Assembly (NCBI GenBank): GCA_020310875.1
Contig: CM035431.1
Span: 16,051,267 to 16,115,266 of the forward strand
Reading direction: 5' to 3'
DNA length: 64,000 bases
DNA from: Ceratopteris richardii
Lineage: Eukaryota; Streptophyta; Polypodiopsida; Polypodiales; Pteridaceae
Of the stretch, positions 48,250 to 59,003 are shown in pieces. Positions within the stretch are counted from its first letter, which is position 1. The number at the start of each line of letters is the position of its first letter. Under the pieces are notes generated by a model that saw only the letters and a program-made list of their open reading frames with translations, was not told the origin of the DNA and ran no database searches. A program made the position numbers and the translations under genes.

Positions 48250-49582
48250 CTTCTTGATCATATAATTAAACAAATCGAAAACAAAATGAATATAAATTCA
48301 CAACAATCAAAACCTTTAAAACTTAACAAGAAAACTAAGAATGTACCATTGAAGAAAATAGAAGAAATGATTAAATTAAGAAATGATTAAACTAAGAAAT
48401 GATTAATATATTTGACAAGAAAAGATGAATCAAATTGTTTTGGTTTTCTTATGAAAAAGGAACTTGATGAGAAGTTTTTTATAAAATTATTATTGCATAC
48501 AGATGACACGTTCAAACCGAGAAATAGTTCACATTCTTTTTTATAATTATGACAGTTTATGAAATTTTGTGAATGTTTTCTATCCATGAAGAATATTTAT
48601 ATGGGAGTTACAACCTACTTCCTCATCAAAAAGGTATTTATATGGGAGTTACAACCTACTTCCTTATCACAAAGGTATTTATATGGATTTGTTTTATTTT
48701 CTTTCTTTATAAAAGAAAAATTATGAATTTCATTAATGAATCAAATATGGCTTTTCTAATCAATGTTTTGAGCGATTTGATGCAGATCAAGCAAGAAAGG
48801 ACGAATTGATGGAAGCTCCAAAATATGACTTAATATTACTTCGGTTTTTTATAGATGGATTATCTAAAAGTTTTGAATTGATATATTTTGGTTTACATAT
48901 GCTAATACTTATGTTTTTTTCACGAGTTTGTTTTCAAGATATTTTTCAGGTTCAAGATGAAGAATGGGAATTTATGGACAACCAAGTTTTTCTTCAAGAG
49001 TAGAATATGAAAACCTTGTACTTCCAGTTTTGCACCATTTATTTAAGCGTGCATTTCAAGGATGCATTAAATTATGTATGAACACATATTGAGTTTTGCC
49101 CTTAGGTGCACGTTCATTTGCACCATTATCAAATTGTAAAAATGCATTATGAAATCTGTGAGAAAGTTCTAAGTATAGGAGAAAGAAAACCTCTTCATCA
49201 AAAGCTCTTACCTCTTATGCACCATAATTTTGAAAATGCACATAAAGTATGCATGTGTTAGGGTCACACTACATGACCATGCATCTAGGCACGATCTCAT
49301 ATGTACCCATGCACATAAGAGCGACTGTAAGGATGAATGTATAATCACATTGCTATGTATGTGAGTGAGTGCACAAGCCTCACCATCCGAAGCCTTTTAC
49401 CTTGCTCATTGCACCATAATTATTTTCTATGCATTGTAAAGTATGCATTGGTAGGGCTAATTACACAGCCCTGCATAAGGCACTTTGATTTTAAAACCCA
49501 TGCACATATATTATGCTATGAAATTGACTTTTAATCATTAAGCAGAAAACAGGTCTTGTTTGGTGCATCCCGAGGATGCACA
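48250..49582 (+). other. Non-coding interior of P with internal repeats
   Basis: No recognisable pol. Contains a 17-bp unit (AAGAAATGATTAAANTA) about three times at 48362-48405; a 51-bp tandem pair at about 48591-48690 (core TTTATATGGGAGTTACAACC); and three diverged units of about 190 bp listed separately. Short open frames (48573-48809, 48806-49003) resemble nothing known and may be decayed coding sequence. Confidence 0.6.
49030..49520 (+). repeat. Three diverged units of about 190 bp near the 3' end of P
   Basis: GCACC-starting units at about 49032, 49219 and 49411 (spacing 187 and 192). The second and third share GCACCATAAT, then AAAGTATGCAT, a GTTAGGGTCACAC or GGTAGGGCTAATTACAC block, and end near CCCATGCACATA. 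The first is more diverged (GCACCATTTATT, then GGATGCATTAA). They lie just upstream of the polypurine tract. Confidence 0.65.
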
Positions 49583-49599
49583 GGTTTGGTGGGGGTGAA
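49583..49599 (+). other. Polypurine tract of P
   Basis: GGTTTGGTGGGGGTGAA abuts the right LTR. It is less pure than the copia tracts but in the expected place. Confidence 0.8.
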
Positions 49600-52080
49600 T
49601 GTCGGAGAGAATTCTCTCTCCTCAACTTGATGAAGAAGCATTTGGCAGGCAATAGTTTGATAGAAATGTATATGAGAAGTTAAACGCATCATTTTTACTT
49701 CTACTCCTTTATATGTGCTGAGCCTTTCAGATATGGTGGCATTGATTGATGTAATAGCATCTCTCATTTATCTGTTTGGATTTTTCGGGATTGACTAAGT
49801 CCAGGAAAGATCTCCGATTAGGAGTGGAATTTTGATTGTGCAAATGAAAAGTATGAACAAAGTTGTTCATATGCAAGGTCAGAGCAGCTCGCAGTCATGA
49901 TACTTCCAAGAATATCACTTTTTCGTATATCACTTTCTCATGTAAAAGGCTTCATGTTTTTATTGATAAATATATGCAAACTATTAACTATGCAAATAAA
50001 AAGAGCCACACGGTTGGCCAAAGGAAGGTTGTCATCGATAGTGAGCTTGCGGTGGTGGCAATCATGCAAAAGGGTATGCATGAACGTACAAGGGCCACGA
50101 ACAAAAAAAGAGAACACGCGGTCAGAAGGGAGAGGAAGAATATGAATCGGCAGTTCTGAATTCATAGGGGTATCAGAAATGAACACAGGCAGAGGAGAAG
50201 AAAGCGGGCGCTATTCAGAAAGATGATAAGCACTTTTGATGTGCTCTCTCGGAGTTCATTGGGAGGCATGATCTCGAAGTGATACACAGAGTTTGAAGGA
50301 GAAGGTATTATTATATCCAACTGGATGCACAGAAAAGGTGAATGTCTGTCGATTGCTCTGAGATCGGAAAGGGAGAATAGCGGAAGTGCTACGGGATTTC
50401 CACAGTTGACGACCTTGTGAGAGAGAGCAGATACAGGACAGAGGTGGAATGAAAAGGAGATAAGTAAAGGTTTTCTCTGAATTGTTCAGGAATGTTTTTT
50501 TAGTTCTTCCATTGCAGGCGTTTAAAAAACAAATTGTTGTAAAGAGCACTTCGGGAGACGGCGACAAGTATTCGAACAGAGGTTCTGTTTTTTTGGGCAG
50601 AGACATTGATGGAGCTAACAGAGCAGTGTTGAAGAAAGGCAATCGATGTTTAACAGATAGTGACACAAAGAATAGGTTTCAATACATGGTTCTCCACTTA
50701 AGGAGGTATCAACAAGTGTGCGTTCATAGAGCTGGAGCTCTTTCAAGTCTCCATAGGCTGACCGCCTGTGCACAACAGCTTTCTTCCTGCAGTCGAACTG
50801 TGAATTGTTTGATGTACATCCGCTGTAGTTCTGTCTAAAGCCACCCCACGGAACAGCGCTACTCGTATCAACATCTTTTATATGCTTTAATCATTACTAA
50901 CAATCGCGTATACCTGGTATGAATCCATTCAGAAATTAGCTAATTAGAAATAGTGCCCTTCGTTCATATGTGAAGAGAGCAATACTGTTTATGCCACGCT
51001 CGCAGTGATATGTATAAAGCCACCCCATGGAACAGCGCTACTCGTATCAACATCTTTTATATGCTTTAATCATTACTAACAATCGCGTATACCTGGTATG
51101 AATCCATTCAGAAATTAGCTAATTAGAAATAGTGCCCTTCGTTCATATGTGAAGAGAGCAATACTGTTTATGCCACGCTCGCAGTGATATGTATGGCAAT
51201 AGAAATACGTGCTGACCCTTATGAACTATGTTACCTGACGTTGAGTAAGTATGAGTGTTCTACGCACGTTTCTGAACACATATCCGATTGTGTTCTCTTC
51301 TGTTAACCGCTAGTATCATCAATTTATTTCTTTGGTTTCTGATTTGATGCTCTGTCTTCCTTGATCTAGAAAAGTAATTTATCAAACCATTAAATTTAAT
51401 ATGTTTATGAAATCGTAGATATATTGACTTTCGTACTCACAAACGTTGCAATTTGAAATGGTTATTTAGGAGAGAGCTCAACGACATATGAATAAGCACT
51501 CACGTATGCACTCTGAGATTTAATTATATACTCATCATGAATTTGTTGTGCATCGATAACATTTTGCGCTAATCCAAATTGTATATTGTTACTCGTATAT
51601 TGTTACTCATTGGACTTTTGAATTGATCCAAGAATCGCTTTGTTTGCCAGAACACACAGTAAAAGTCAATTTGTATTTCTTAGTATGACACAAATAAAAA
51701 CCGATGCCTTCATTGTTGATTGAAAGTTTCAGCCAATTGGAGTTGTGTCTCTACACATACCTCTGAATTTCGGAAAATTGTAATCAACGTTATGTCCCAT
51801 AATGAATTTGTTTACTAGTTAATCTCTTTGTGAAAATATTATGTGAGAATTAGCTTCGATGAAATTCCTTTCAAGAACTGGAATATGATGATCTGATTTG
51901 AGGCTAATGCTAAAAAGAAAAGAGTTTTGTACAAAGGTTATGTGAGTTTTCTAAGGTTTTGCAAATTCATTTAATCAAATTTCTTGAGTTTCTTTCGTAC
52001 TTGAGTTGCTCTAAGCACCCTGCGTGTGCCGTATTTTTGGCGGTCGCCCTGATCCACCGACCGTTGCTTCCGCGCCGACA
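49600..52080 (+). repeat. Right LTR of P, with 179-bp tandem duplication
   Basis: 2481 bp, TGTCGG to CCGACA. Units 50836-51014 and 51015-51193 are head-to-tail copies (TAAAGCCACCCCA to GTGATATGTA); the left LTR has one copy. The two units differ by about one base, so the duplication is very recent. Confidence 0.95.
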
Positions 52081-52420
52081 CCGAGAAGAAGTTCAAAGAG
52101 CAACAACAAAGCATGGAGATAAGTGGCCCAACCACTTCAAGCACACCATCAGAGGAGAGTACTACATCAGCTTGGCATGGAGGGACAAGGAATGAAGCTC
52201 ATTCAAGTGAGGGAAGTAGCAAAGGAAAGAAAAAGGCAAATGATGAAGACCATCGATGGGTAGACATGAAATCTACAAGTGGTGAAGATATGGAAAAATT
52301 AGAAACTCCAGGATTTAAAGCCACTAAACTAAGGAGGAGGAGATTCCTACCACCTAATGGTGAGGTAAGGTCATCCAATAGGGTTAAATACCCTGTTCAA
52401 AGGTTAACTGGGGGGATGTA
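52081..52420 (+). pseudogene. Copia H, IN-RT linker, continuation after P
   Basis: Starts with the second ccga and continues the H frame from 44676 (EKKFKEQQQ onward) through a Ser/Thr-rich, charged linker to RSSNRVKYPVQRL, the usual segment before RT. It stops at about 52420, where minus-strand PR sequence begins. No RT or RNase H of this half follows. Confidence 0.88.
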
Positions 52421-52429
52421 AATTAAAGA

Positions 52430-53474
52430 AAACATATTTATTGCAACTCATATGGTTGCTACAACCACTATCAATGTACCATGTAAAATCTGAATTGACT
52501 CTTTCACTTGAACCATACGTCATAAGAAAGTTCTCATTTTCTGAATTTGCTGAAGTACTAGCATAATTACCTTGGTTCCTTTTGTATCCTTGATTGCCTC
52601 CTCTTTTGGACCAACAATCTCTTGCATAATGGCCCGGTTTTCCACAATTGTAGCATTCTCCATTGGATGCTTCTCTTCCATGTGATCTTCCTCCTCTTCC
52701 TCTACTTCTTCCTCTACTTCTTCCTCTTCCTCTTGATCCATAGCTTTGGTTGGAGCCTTCTTGGTTGCTTGAGCTTGAGCTTGACCTTCCTCTCTCTTTG
52801 CCTTGGTATTTTCTTCCACCTCTTTTGCCTTTGCCTTTACCTGCATAGAAAACTTGGGCTTGGTTGCCCTTTGATTGTGAACCTCCTTGGTTCATCTCCT
52901 CGGTCACCATCAATGTGACTAATTGATCAAATTCTGGTAGGGAATCCCTCACATAAACTAATGTGGTGAATGCTTTCCACCTTTCATCCTCTCGCAAGCC
53001 ATTGAGAGTGTGTGCAACAAGATCATCGTCTTCGATTGGGCTCCCAATTGAGCCTAAAGCATCTGCAAGCTCCTTAACCTTCAGAATGTACTCATTTATG
53101 TTAGTACTTGGTGATTTCCTAAGATTATTCAGCTCATTCTTGAGTTGAATCTTCCTTGCCTTGGTTGATCAAGAGTACAATCTCTCCAAGGTCTCCCAAA
53201 CCTTCTTGGATGTGTCCAAGTCTTGTATATGCCCTATCATTCTATTACTTATGTATTGGGATAGAATGAATATGACTCTCCTATCCCTTTCTATCCATTC
53301 ATTAAGTGCCTTGACCTGCCCTTGAAGTGGTGGATCATGTACATGAGGCATTGGTTCCGCGCCACTCACTAATCCCCACAATCCTTTGCCCATAAGGTAG
53401 TTGCTAACTCTTAATTTCCATGGTTGATAATTGCCTTTCTCTAACTTCTCTATTTGTGCATTATACTCAGCCAT
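52430..53474 (-). pseudogene. Copia gag and protease start, minus strand (H family)
   Basis: ATG 53474 (MAEYNAQIEKLEKGNYQPW). Gag has KGLWGLVSG and an in-frame TGA near 53170. It is followed by Arg/Gly/Ser-rich sequence, an intact knuckle near 52610-52655 (CYNCGKPGHYARDC) and the PR start FTWYIDSGCSNHMSC near 52465-52510. It stops in PR at about 52430, just where the plus-strand half at 43431 starts in PR. The two may be halves of one element. Confidence 0.88.
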
Positions 53475-53676
53475 ACTGATCTCTAAGATGATCCTATAGC
53501 TTCTCCTCAAGTGTTTGTATGCTTTAGAAGGTGTGGATATTACCTTTTGATAGCTTCTCCCTTGCTAACCTTTGACTAGTTGAGATCTCGATCGACGTAG
53601 CCCCCTTTTGATGTCGTCTTGCTTTGATGAGTCCTCCTTGTGCTTCCACGGGTTGTCTTGATCCCTTCAAGTCTTC

Positions 53677-53688
53677 AATATGATACCA
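53677..53688 (-). other. Primer-binding site of minus-strand H
   Basis: Minus strand TGGTATCATATT, next to the LTR end; initiator Met type with mismatches in its second half. Confidence 0.8.
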
Positions 53689-53689
53689 C

Positions 53690-54529
53690 TGATGTCTCCA
53701 AGCCTCCAAAATGGATCTCTTACCATTGATGGGGGATGATTCTAACACCCCAATGCAAAAAATGGAAGGTGGTTGCCCTCCACTAGGTCCACAAGGAGTG
53801 ATATATGCTAACTTTTCTGCACTTTTCTCTATATTAGTAAATAGACTTAAACTAACATTTTGCAGAATTGTAGTAGACTATGAGAGCTACCCAACAAGAT
53901 TTAAATCATCCCAAATGGATATTCCAGCTAGGAGAACCACCCTCAGCAAAACAGGCTACCTGTTTGCAACACTCTCTGCCTATGTGCAGAGATATACCTT
54001 CCCAAAGTTGGCAATTTCTCACAACTCACTCAGCCAAATAACTTGAAAATGTGGCAAAGTTCAGGGCACAATATGAGAGACCAAATGAGGCTTGAAAACA
54101 ATGGAAATGACTACAATGAGAGAGCAAACAATACTCTTCAATCTGTTACAATCAGATTTGGAAAAGTCTAACTATACCTCTAGATAGAGAGGAGCAAAAT
54201 CATGAGAAAATGAGGTAAGCAAGCAAGGGGGCTGCTTGCTGGAGTTTATGAATTCACTAAACTAAGTGGGAAACTTGTGGAATGCATACAACTCAAGAGA
54301 CAAAGGTGGGATAATGCTTATATAGATTTTTACTTTTCCTACAATCTAGCTAACCACCCACCAATCAGTGTAGGTGCACGTTTTGGTGGCTGATTTGATG
54401 AGATTTGAATTTGATTGAGTTTGGTGGAGCTTCTAAATTTATTCCACAACTAGGTCCTCATTTTTTATTGGTCCACTTGCAAAACTTGTGGTTGAGCTTT
54501 TTAGCATGATTGAGACCCGATTTTGAACA
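53690..54529 (-). repeat. LTR of copia H, flanked by PBS and by polypurine tract
   Basis: 840 bp, minus strand TGTTCAAAATCGGG to GGAGACATCA. Unusually a polypurine tract (54530-54540, minus TTGAGGGGGAG) with RNase H tail lies on one side and PBS with gag on the other, so one LTR serves as both 3' and 5' LTR. Confidence 0.85.
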
Positions 54530-54662
54530 CTCCCCCTCAAGTCTCAATGCCTAGGTCCTTCATTCCAATGCATGCCTTGAAGTGTTGTAGTTTTACTCCA
54601 TCCAATGCTTTGGTAAACATATCTGCATATTGGTCCTTTGTATTGACTGCACAGCCACATCT
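54530..54662 (-). pseudogene. RNase H tail and polypurine tract before the H LTR
   Basis: The minus strand reads DQYADMFTKALDGVKLQHF, then CIGMKDLG, which is the copia C-terminal end, followed by TTGAGGGGGAG. On the right it is cut at about 54662, where G-family sequence starts. Confidence 0.85.
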
Positions 54663-55345
54663 CCAATCTCCACAGTGTTCACACTAGTAAGAGTCACCAA
54701 GTCTCACAGTACCAAGAGACTTTGCTGCATAATCAGACAACCATTCTCTATGTGGTGTCACACAAAAAGAAGCACCCGAATATAGCAACAAGGTGTGGTA
54801 AATAGAATCGGTCATAAGAGCCTCAGTGGGCACAATAATGTCAAGTTTCAACACATTAGCATCATCAGATATAGAATTCATTTCTTTAATCTTCATAATT
54901 GAAGAAGACGGTGCAAGTATTTAGTTAACATGCCCATCAACATTCTATCCTTTACCTTTAGCATTCTATAATGCATAATAGTCTTTCTTCATGTGTTCTT
55001 TCTTGTGACAATAATGGCATTTAATATCCATCTTCCTTGATTTACTTCTACTCTTATTACATTGACCACTCTTTTCCTTGTTCTTGATCTTGCCACATTC
55101 CTGATTCTTTCATTGGTAAGAATCAGGAACAATATATGCATCTCCACTCTGAGTGACAACCATAGATTCTCTATGAATCTCCTCACTCAAGAGAGCTCCA
55201 CATATGTCATCATAGACTAGTTTACCAACGGGTGCGCTATTGTTAATAGTTGTGCAGATCATATCCCATGATGATGGCGAGGTGATGGCAACACGATTGC
55301 TTTCATGTCATTATCCATCTTCATTTTCTAAGCTTGTAACTAAGA
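54663..55345 (-). pseudogene. Scrap F: G-family gag end and protease start
   Basis: Minus strand: RRFIENLWLSLRVEMHI (compare RRFVENLWLALRAEMHI in G at 39949), a CHYCHKKEHMKKD knuckle-like segment near 54990-55030, and FCVTPHREWLSDYAAKSLG of PR near 54720-54780. Element E starts at 55350. Confidence 0.82.
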
Positions 55346-55349
55346 GCAT

Positions 55350-56966
55350 TGTTGGAGTTTGAGGTCTGCAAGAGCACACAAATAGCACAAGGAAGAAGAA
55401 GAAGCTTGGAGCACAACACACAATACTAAATTTATTACCAAGAGAATGTACAAAGATAAGCCACATGTTAGGGTTATAGACGTATATACAAGCTAGGTAA
55501 GAAAACCATCTAAAGAGGGAAAAAAGTTTCCCAATGATCCTAGTGCGTTCACACATACCATTACCTAAATATATCAAAAAATCTCCCCTAGGAGTGATAT
55601 TGTGAACAAGGAGTTGTCACTCATGTATAAGTGCCGAATAATGTGGAATCAATCCACAAAAAGGAAGAATGTCCAAAGCTTTGTGAAAATCTTCAAACTT
55701 CTCTCACTACAATTAGGTGGGCATGTATCTTTTCATACCAAGCACGTGTTGCTTGTTTCAAACCATATACTTCCTTTTTCAACTTGCACACTTTTTTTCA
55801 TGCCCTTTCTGTAGAAAGCCACAAGGCTAAAAAACATACACTCTTCATGCAAGTCATCATTTAGAATTTTTATGTCCAACTAAAGTACATTCCAACCATG
55901 ATGAGGTGCAAGTGCATAGATGCTACAAACAGTAGTTGTTCGGCATGTAAGAGCAAAGATCTCATAAAAATCAATGCCTCTTTCTTGAGCATAACCCTTT
56001 GCAACAAGCCTAGCCTCACCTGTTCCATCAGGCTTATGCTTCAGCTTGTATACCCACTTAGTGCCAATGGCCTTCTTTCCAAGAGGCAAGTCACATAAAG
56101 ATCAGGTACCATTTTTCATAATAGCATCAAATTCTGATTGCATAGCAGCCATCCAATTTTATAACTTTTTTGCTTCACCAAACAAAACTCACTCATTCTC
56201 GTCACAAAGAATAGAGGAATACATAGCATAGCAATCTGATGCAAAAGAAGCACTATGAGAGTCTGAACGAGTATGATATGAGAGAGGTGCATCTAATTTT
56301 CTATCTCATAAATTCTACACCACCCATTTCAGCATAGTTTTGGCCTCCTCTATATAAGACCTTTTATCAACAAGTGCATCATGTAAATCTGCATAAAAAA
56401 TGGAATGACCTAAATCATCATGTGGAACCTACAAAGGTTGAGAAATTGCCTCATTTGGACAAACACTAGACTGTCGACCTATAAAAAGAGGTAGCAAAGT
56501 GTCATACACATCTTTGGAGCTAATTGATGTCTCCTTAGTACATGAAAGTAATGGTTGAATTGCATCTTCCACAAAACAACATCATGACTAACCAGAATGC
56601 ATTTAGTATGTGGATGATACAGACAATAGCCTTTGCTTTCAGAATCATACCGAACAAAAATACATTTTAGTGCTTTATCATCCAATTTCTTTTGTTGTTG
56701 TCCACGCACTAATGCATATGCCAGACAACCAAAGACACATAGATGAGCAATAGATGGTTTGTGACCATGCCAACCCTCATATGGAGTGATAGAGTGCACT
56801 ACTTTAGTGGGAAACTTGTTAAGTACATATGTTGCACATATAACGGCCTCAAGCCAGAAACTATGTGGCAAAGCTTGACTGTTGACCATATACCTCACCA
56901 TCTCCATGAGTGAACTATTCTTCCTTTCACCAACTCCATTCTTTTGAGGTATATATAACAATGTAC
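55350..56966 (-). mobile_element. Copia fragment E (A/B family), minus strand
   Basis: 3' LTR 55350-55579 (TGTTGGAG to TATATCAAAA on the plus strand, so the final CA is mutated), a CTCCCCTAGGAG purine tract, then pol running leftward to IN. The RT end and RNase H are deleted near 55705 (joins the equivalent of B 5140 to B 6140). It stops in IN at about 56966; no 5' half. Confidence 0.88.
55600..56966 (-). pseudogene. Broken IN-RT of copia E
   Basis: Minus strand: IN from TPQKNGVGERKNSSLMEM (Ala to Gly in the AERKN motif), through RKLDDKALKCIF-type wording to YHPHTKCILVSHDVV, where A, B and C have a TAG in place of the codon after the proline (E reads CAT, 56608-56610). Then linker and the first part of RT (TKWVYKLKHKPDG, ARLVAKGYAQERGIDF). 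Several shifts and deletions. Confidence 0.87.
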
Positions 56967-57224
56967 TGTTGAGCCCATAAAATTCATATTGGTCAAAGTC
57001 AACCGTAGTCAAAGTCAAATGCAATCAAAGTCAAAAGGTCAAAGTCAAACTGGTCAAAGTCAACAAAGTCAAGGTCAAAGCCAATAGGTGCAAAGTCAAA
57101 GTGCTAAAGTGCAGGTGTCAAAGTACACAAGTAGTGCACAATAAATTGTCCACAAAGGGTAAATTGGAGAAGGTGGGTTGCAGGTTGTAGAGGTATTTCT
57201 CTAATTTCCCTAAGGTTCAAGGAC
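56967..57224. repeat. Block with GTCAA array between copia E and D
   Basis: Starts TGTTGAGCCC at 56967. Within 56991-57123 the pentamer GTCAA occurs 13 times, mostly as GGTCAAAGTCAA-like units. On the opposite strand each is TTGAC, the W-box core bound by plant WRKY proteins; here that is only a sequence match. No coding; 57124-57224 holds nothing recognised. Confidence 0.8.
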
Positions 57225-59000
57225 AGTCTAGTGCGGGTCCCAATGAGGCAAAATCTCAGCCTTTGCAGGTTTCATATGATGATGTAGATCATTCCATTTC
57301 TGATGCAGATTTACATGATGCACTTGTTGATGAGAGAGCTGATATTGAGCAGGCAAAAACTATGCCAAAATGGCTGGTGTAGACTTTGCGTGACAGCAAA
57401 TTAGATGCACCTTTGTCATATCGTACTCGTTTAGGCTCTCATAGTGCCTCCTTTGCATCAGAATTCTATGCTATGGCTACGTCTAGTCTCTGTGATGAGA
57501 ATGAGCCTGTTTCTTTTGATGAAGCACAAAATTCAAAAAATTGGATGGCTGCTATGCAATCTGAATATGATGCTATAATGAAGAATGGTACATGGTCTTT
57601 ATGTGACTTGCCTCCTGGCAAGAAGGCCATTGGCACTAAGTGGGTATACAAGTTGAAGCGTAAACCTGATGGTACAGTTGACAGGTATAAGGCTAGGCTT
57701 GTTGCAAAGGGTTATGCACAAGAAAGAGGCATTGATTTTGATGAGACCTTTGCACCTACATGCCGTATGACTACTGTTCGGGGAATTTGTGCACTTTGCA
57801 GCCCATCATGGTTGGAATGTACATCAGTTGGACATTAAAAAAGCATTTCTGAATGGTGACTTGCATGAAGAAGTGTATGTTTTTCAGCCCCATGGCTTTG
57901 TGCAGAAACGGCATGAAAACCAGGTGTGCAAGTTAAAGAAGGCATTATATGGTTTAAAGCAAGCACCACGTGCTTGGTATGAGAAGATACATGACTATCA
58001 GGTTGCACATGGTTTTGAGAACAGTCCAACTGAAAGCACCTTATATGTTAAGCGTGCTAATGATGTGCTTCTGATTATTTCTGTCTATGTTGACGACATG
58101 CTGCTCACTAGTCCTATTGAGAAGCATATTGCTGATTTCAAGGCTGATTTGCATGCCTCATTTGAGATGTCTGATTTGGGGCATTTGCATCACTATTTGA
58201 GCATTCAATTTATGCAAGTTGATGGTGGAATGGCTTTCTGTCAAACGATATATATTGATACATTATTGCAGCGTTTTGGCCTTGAAGACTGTAAGCCTAT
58301 TGCCACTCCTATGGAGACAGGTTTACGATTGAGTCTTCATGATGCTGGAGATGCATTTGATGTTGTTCTCTATCAACAGGCTGTTGGATGCTTGATTTAC
58401 TTATGCATTACTTGGCCAGATATTCAGTTTCTGTCTCACAGATGAGCATGTTTATGCATTGCCCAGGAGTCACGCATTGGAAGGCGGTTAAGCGCATCTT
58501 TCGCTACTTGAGTGGTACTCGGCTACTTGGGTTGTTTTATACCAAGGGGGGATCACTACCACCAGATTTGCATGCTTTTTCTGACTCAGATTGGGTTGGT
58601 TGCTATGACACTCGTGTGTCCACCAGTGGTTTTTGCTTCATGCTTGGTAGCTCATGTATATCTTGGTTGAGCAAGAAGCAGCCTACTGTGGCCATTTCTA
58701 GTTTTGAGGCTGAGTATAGGGCAGCTTTCACAACGACTGTTGAGTGTGTGTGGCTGAGATGCCTTATGGCTGATTTGGGTGTTGGCCAGTCTTCTGCCAC
58801 CACCATCTTCACTGACAGTCAGAGCGCATTGGCAGTTGTGAGGAACCCTGTGTTCCATGCTCGCACTAAGCACATTGAGGTGCATTATCACTATGTCAGG
58901 GAGAGGTTCTCTGCTGGGGAGATCAGCTTGGCATATGTACCCATGCAGGAGAACATAGCAGACCTTTTCACGAAGGCTCTGCCTAGGGAGAAGTTTGAAC
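57225..59000 (+). pseudogene. Copia fragment D (A/B family): linker, RT, RNase H
   Basis: Plus strand, from the IN-RT linker (GGACAGTCTAGTGC) to [54 protein letters not shown] near 58090. RNase H: SDSDWVGCYD, FEAEYRAA (Ser or Cys to Phe before the catalytic Glu), TDSQSALAVV. One stop at 57380, one extra base near 57800 and one shift near 58425. It keeps the SLAYVPMQENIADLFTKALP end that B has lost. Fused at about 59000 to gypsy M. Confidence 0.9.
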
Positions 59001-59003
59001 TAG

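Larger units (their letters stand above)
44677..52080 (+). mobile_element. Element P: gag-only LTR retrotransposon with very long LTRs
   Basis: A 7404-bp element. LTRs 44677-46978 (2302 bp) and 49600-52080 (2481 bp; a 179-bp internal duplication explains the difference) start TGTCGG and end CCGACA. A 4-bp target duplication ccga lies at 44673-44676 and 52081-52084. A PBS follows the left LTR and a polypurine tract precedes the right one. The 2621-bp interior holds one open frame, a gag-like protein with a zinc knuckle; no PR, IN, RT or RNase H is recognised. About eight point differences separate the 2.3-kb LTRs (roughly 0.35% by eye), so insertion is recent. The structure fits a large non-autonomous element (LARD or TR-GAG type) that would need pol from a partner. 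Removing it restores the H reading frame. Confidence 0.95.

Noticed and set aside
52520..52846. Glu-rich 108-codon frame opposite a Ser/Arg/Gly-rich segment
   Set aside because: It is the second phase of the gag repeats (cctcttcct tract); the knuckle frame is the real one.
56967..57224. A short solo LTR (TGTTGAGCCC to GGTTCA)
   Set aside because: The start looks like an LTR, but the right end has no clear CA boundary, no target duplication and no second copy.
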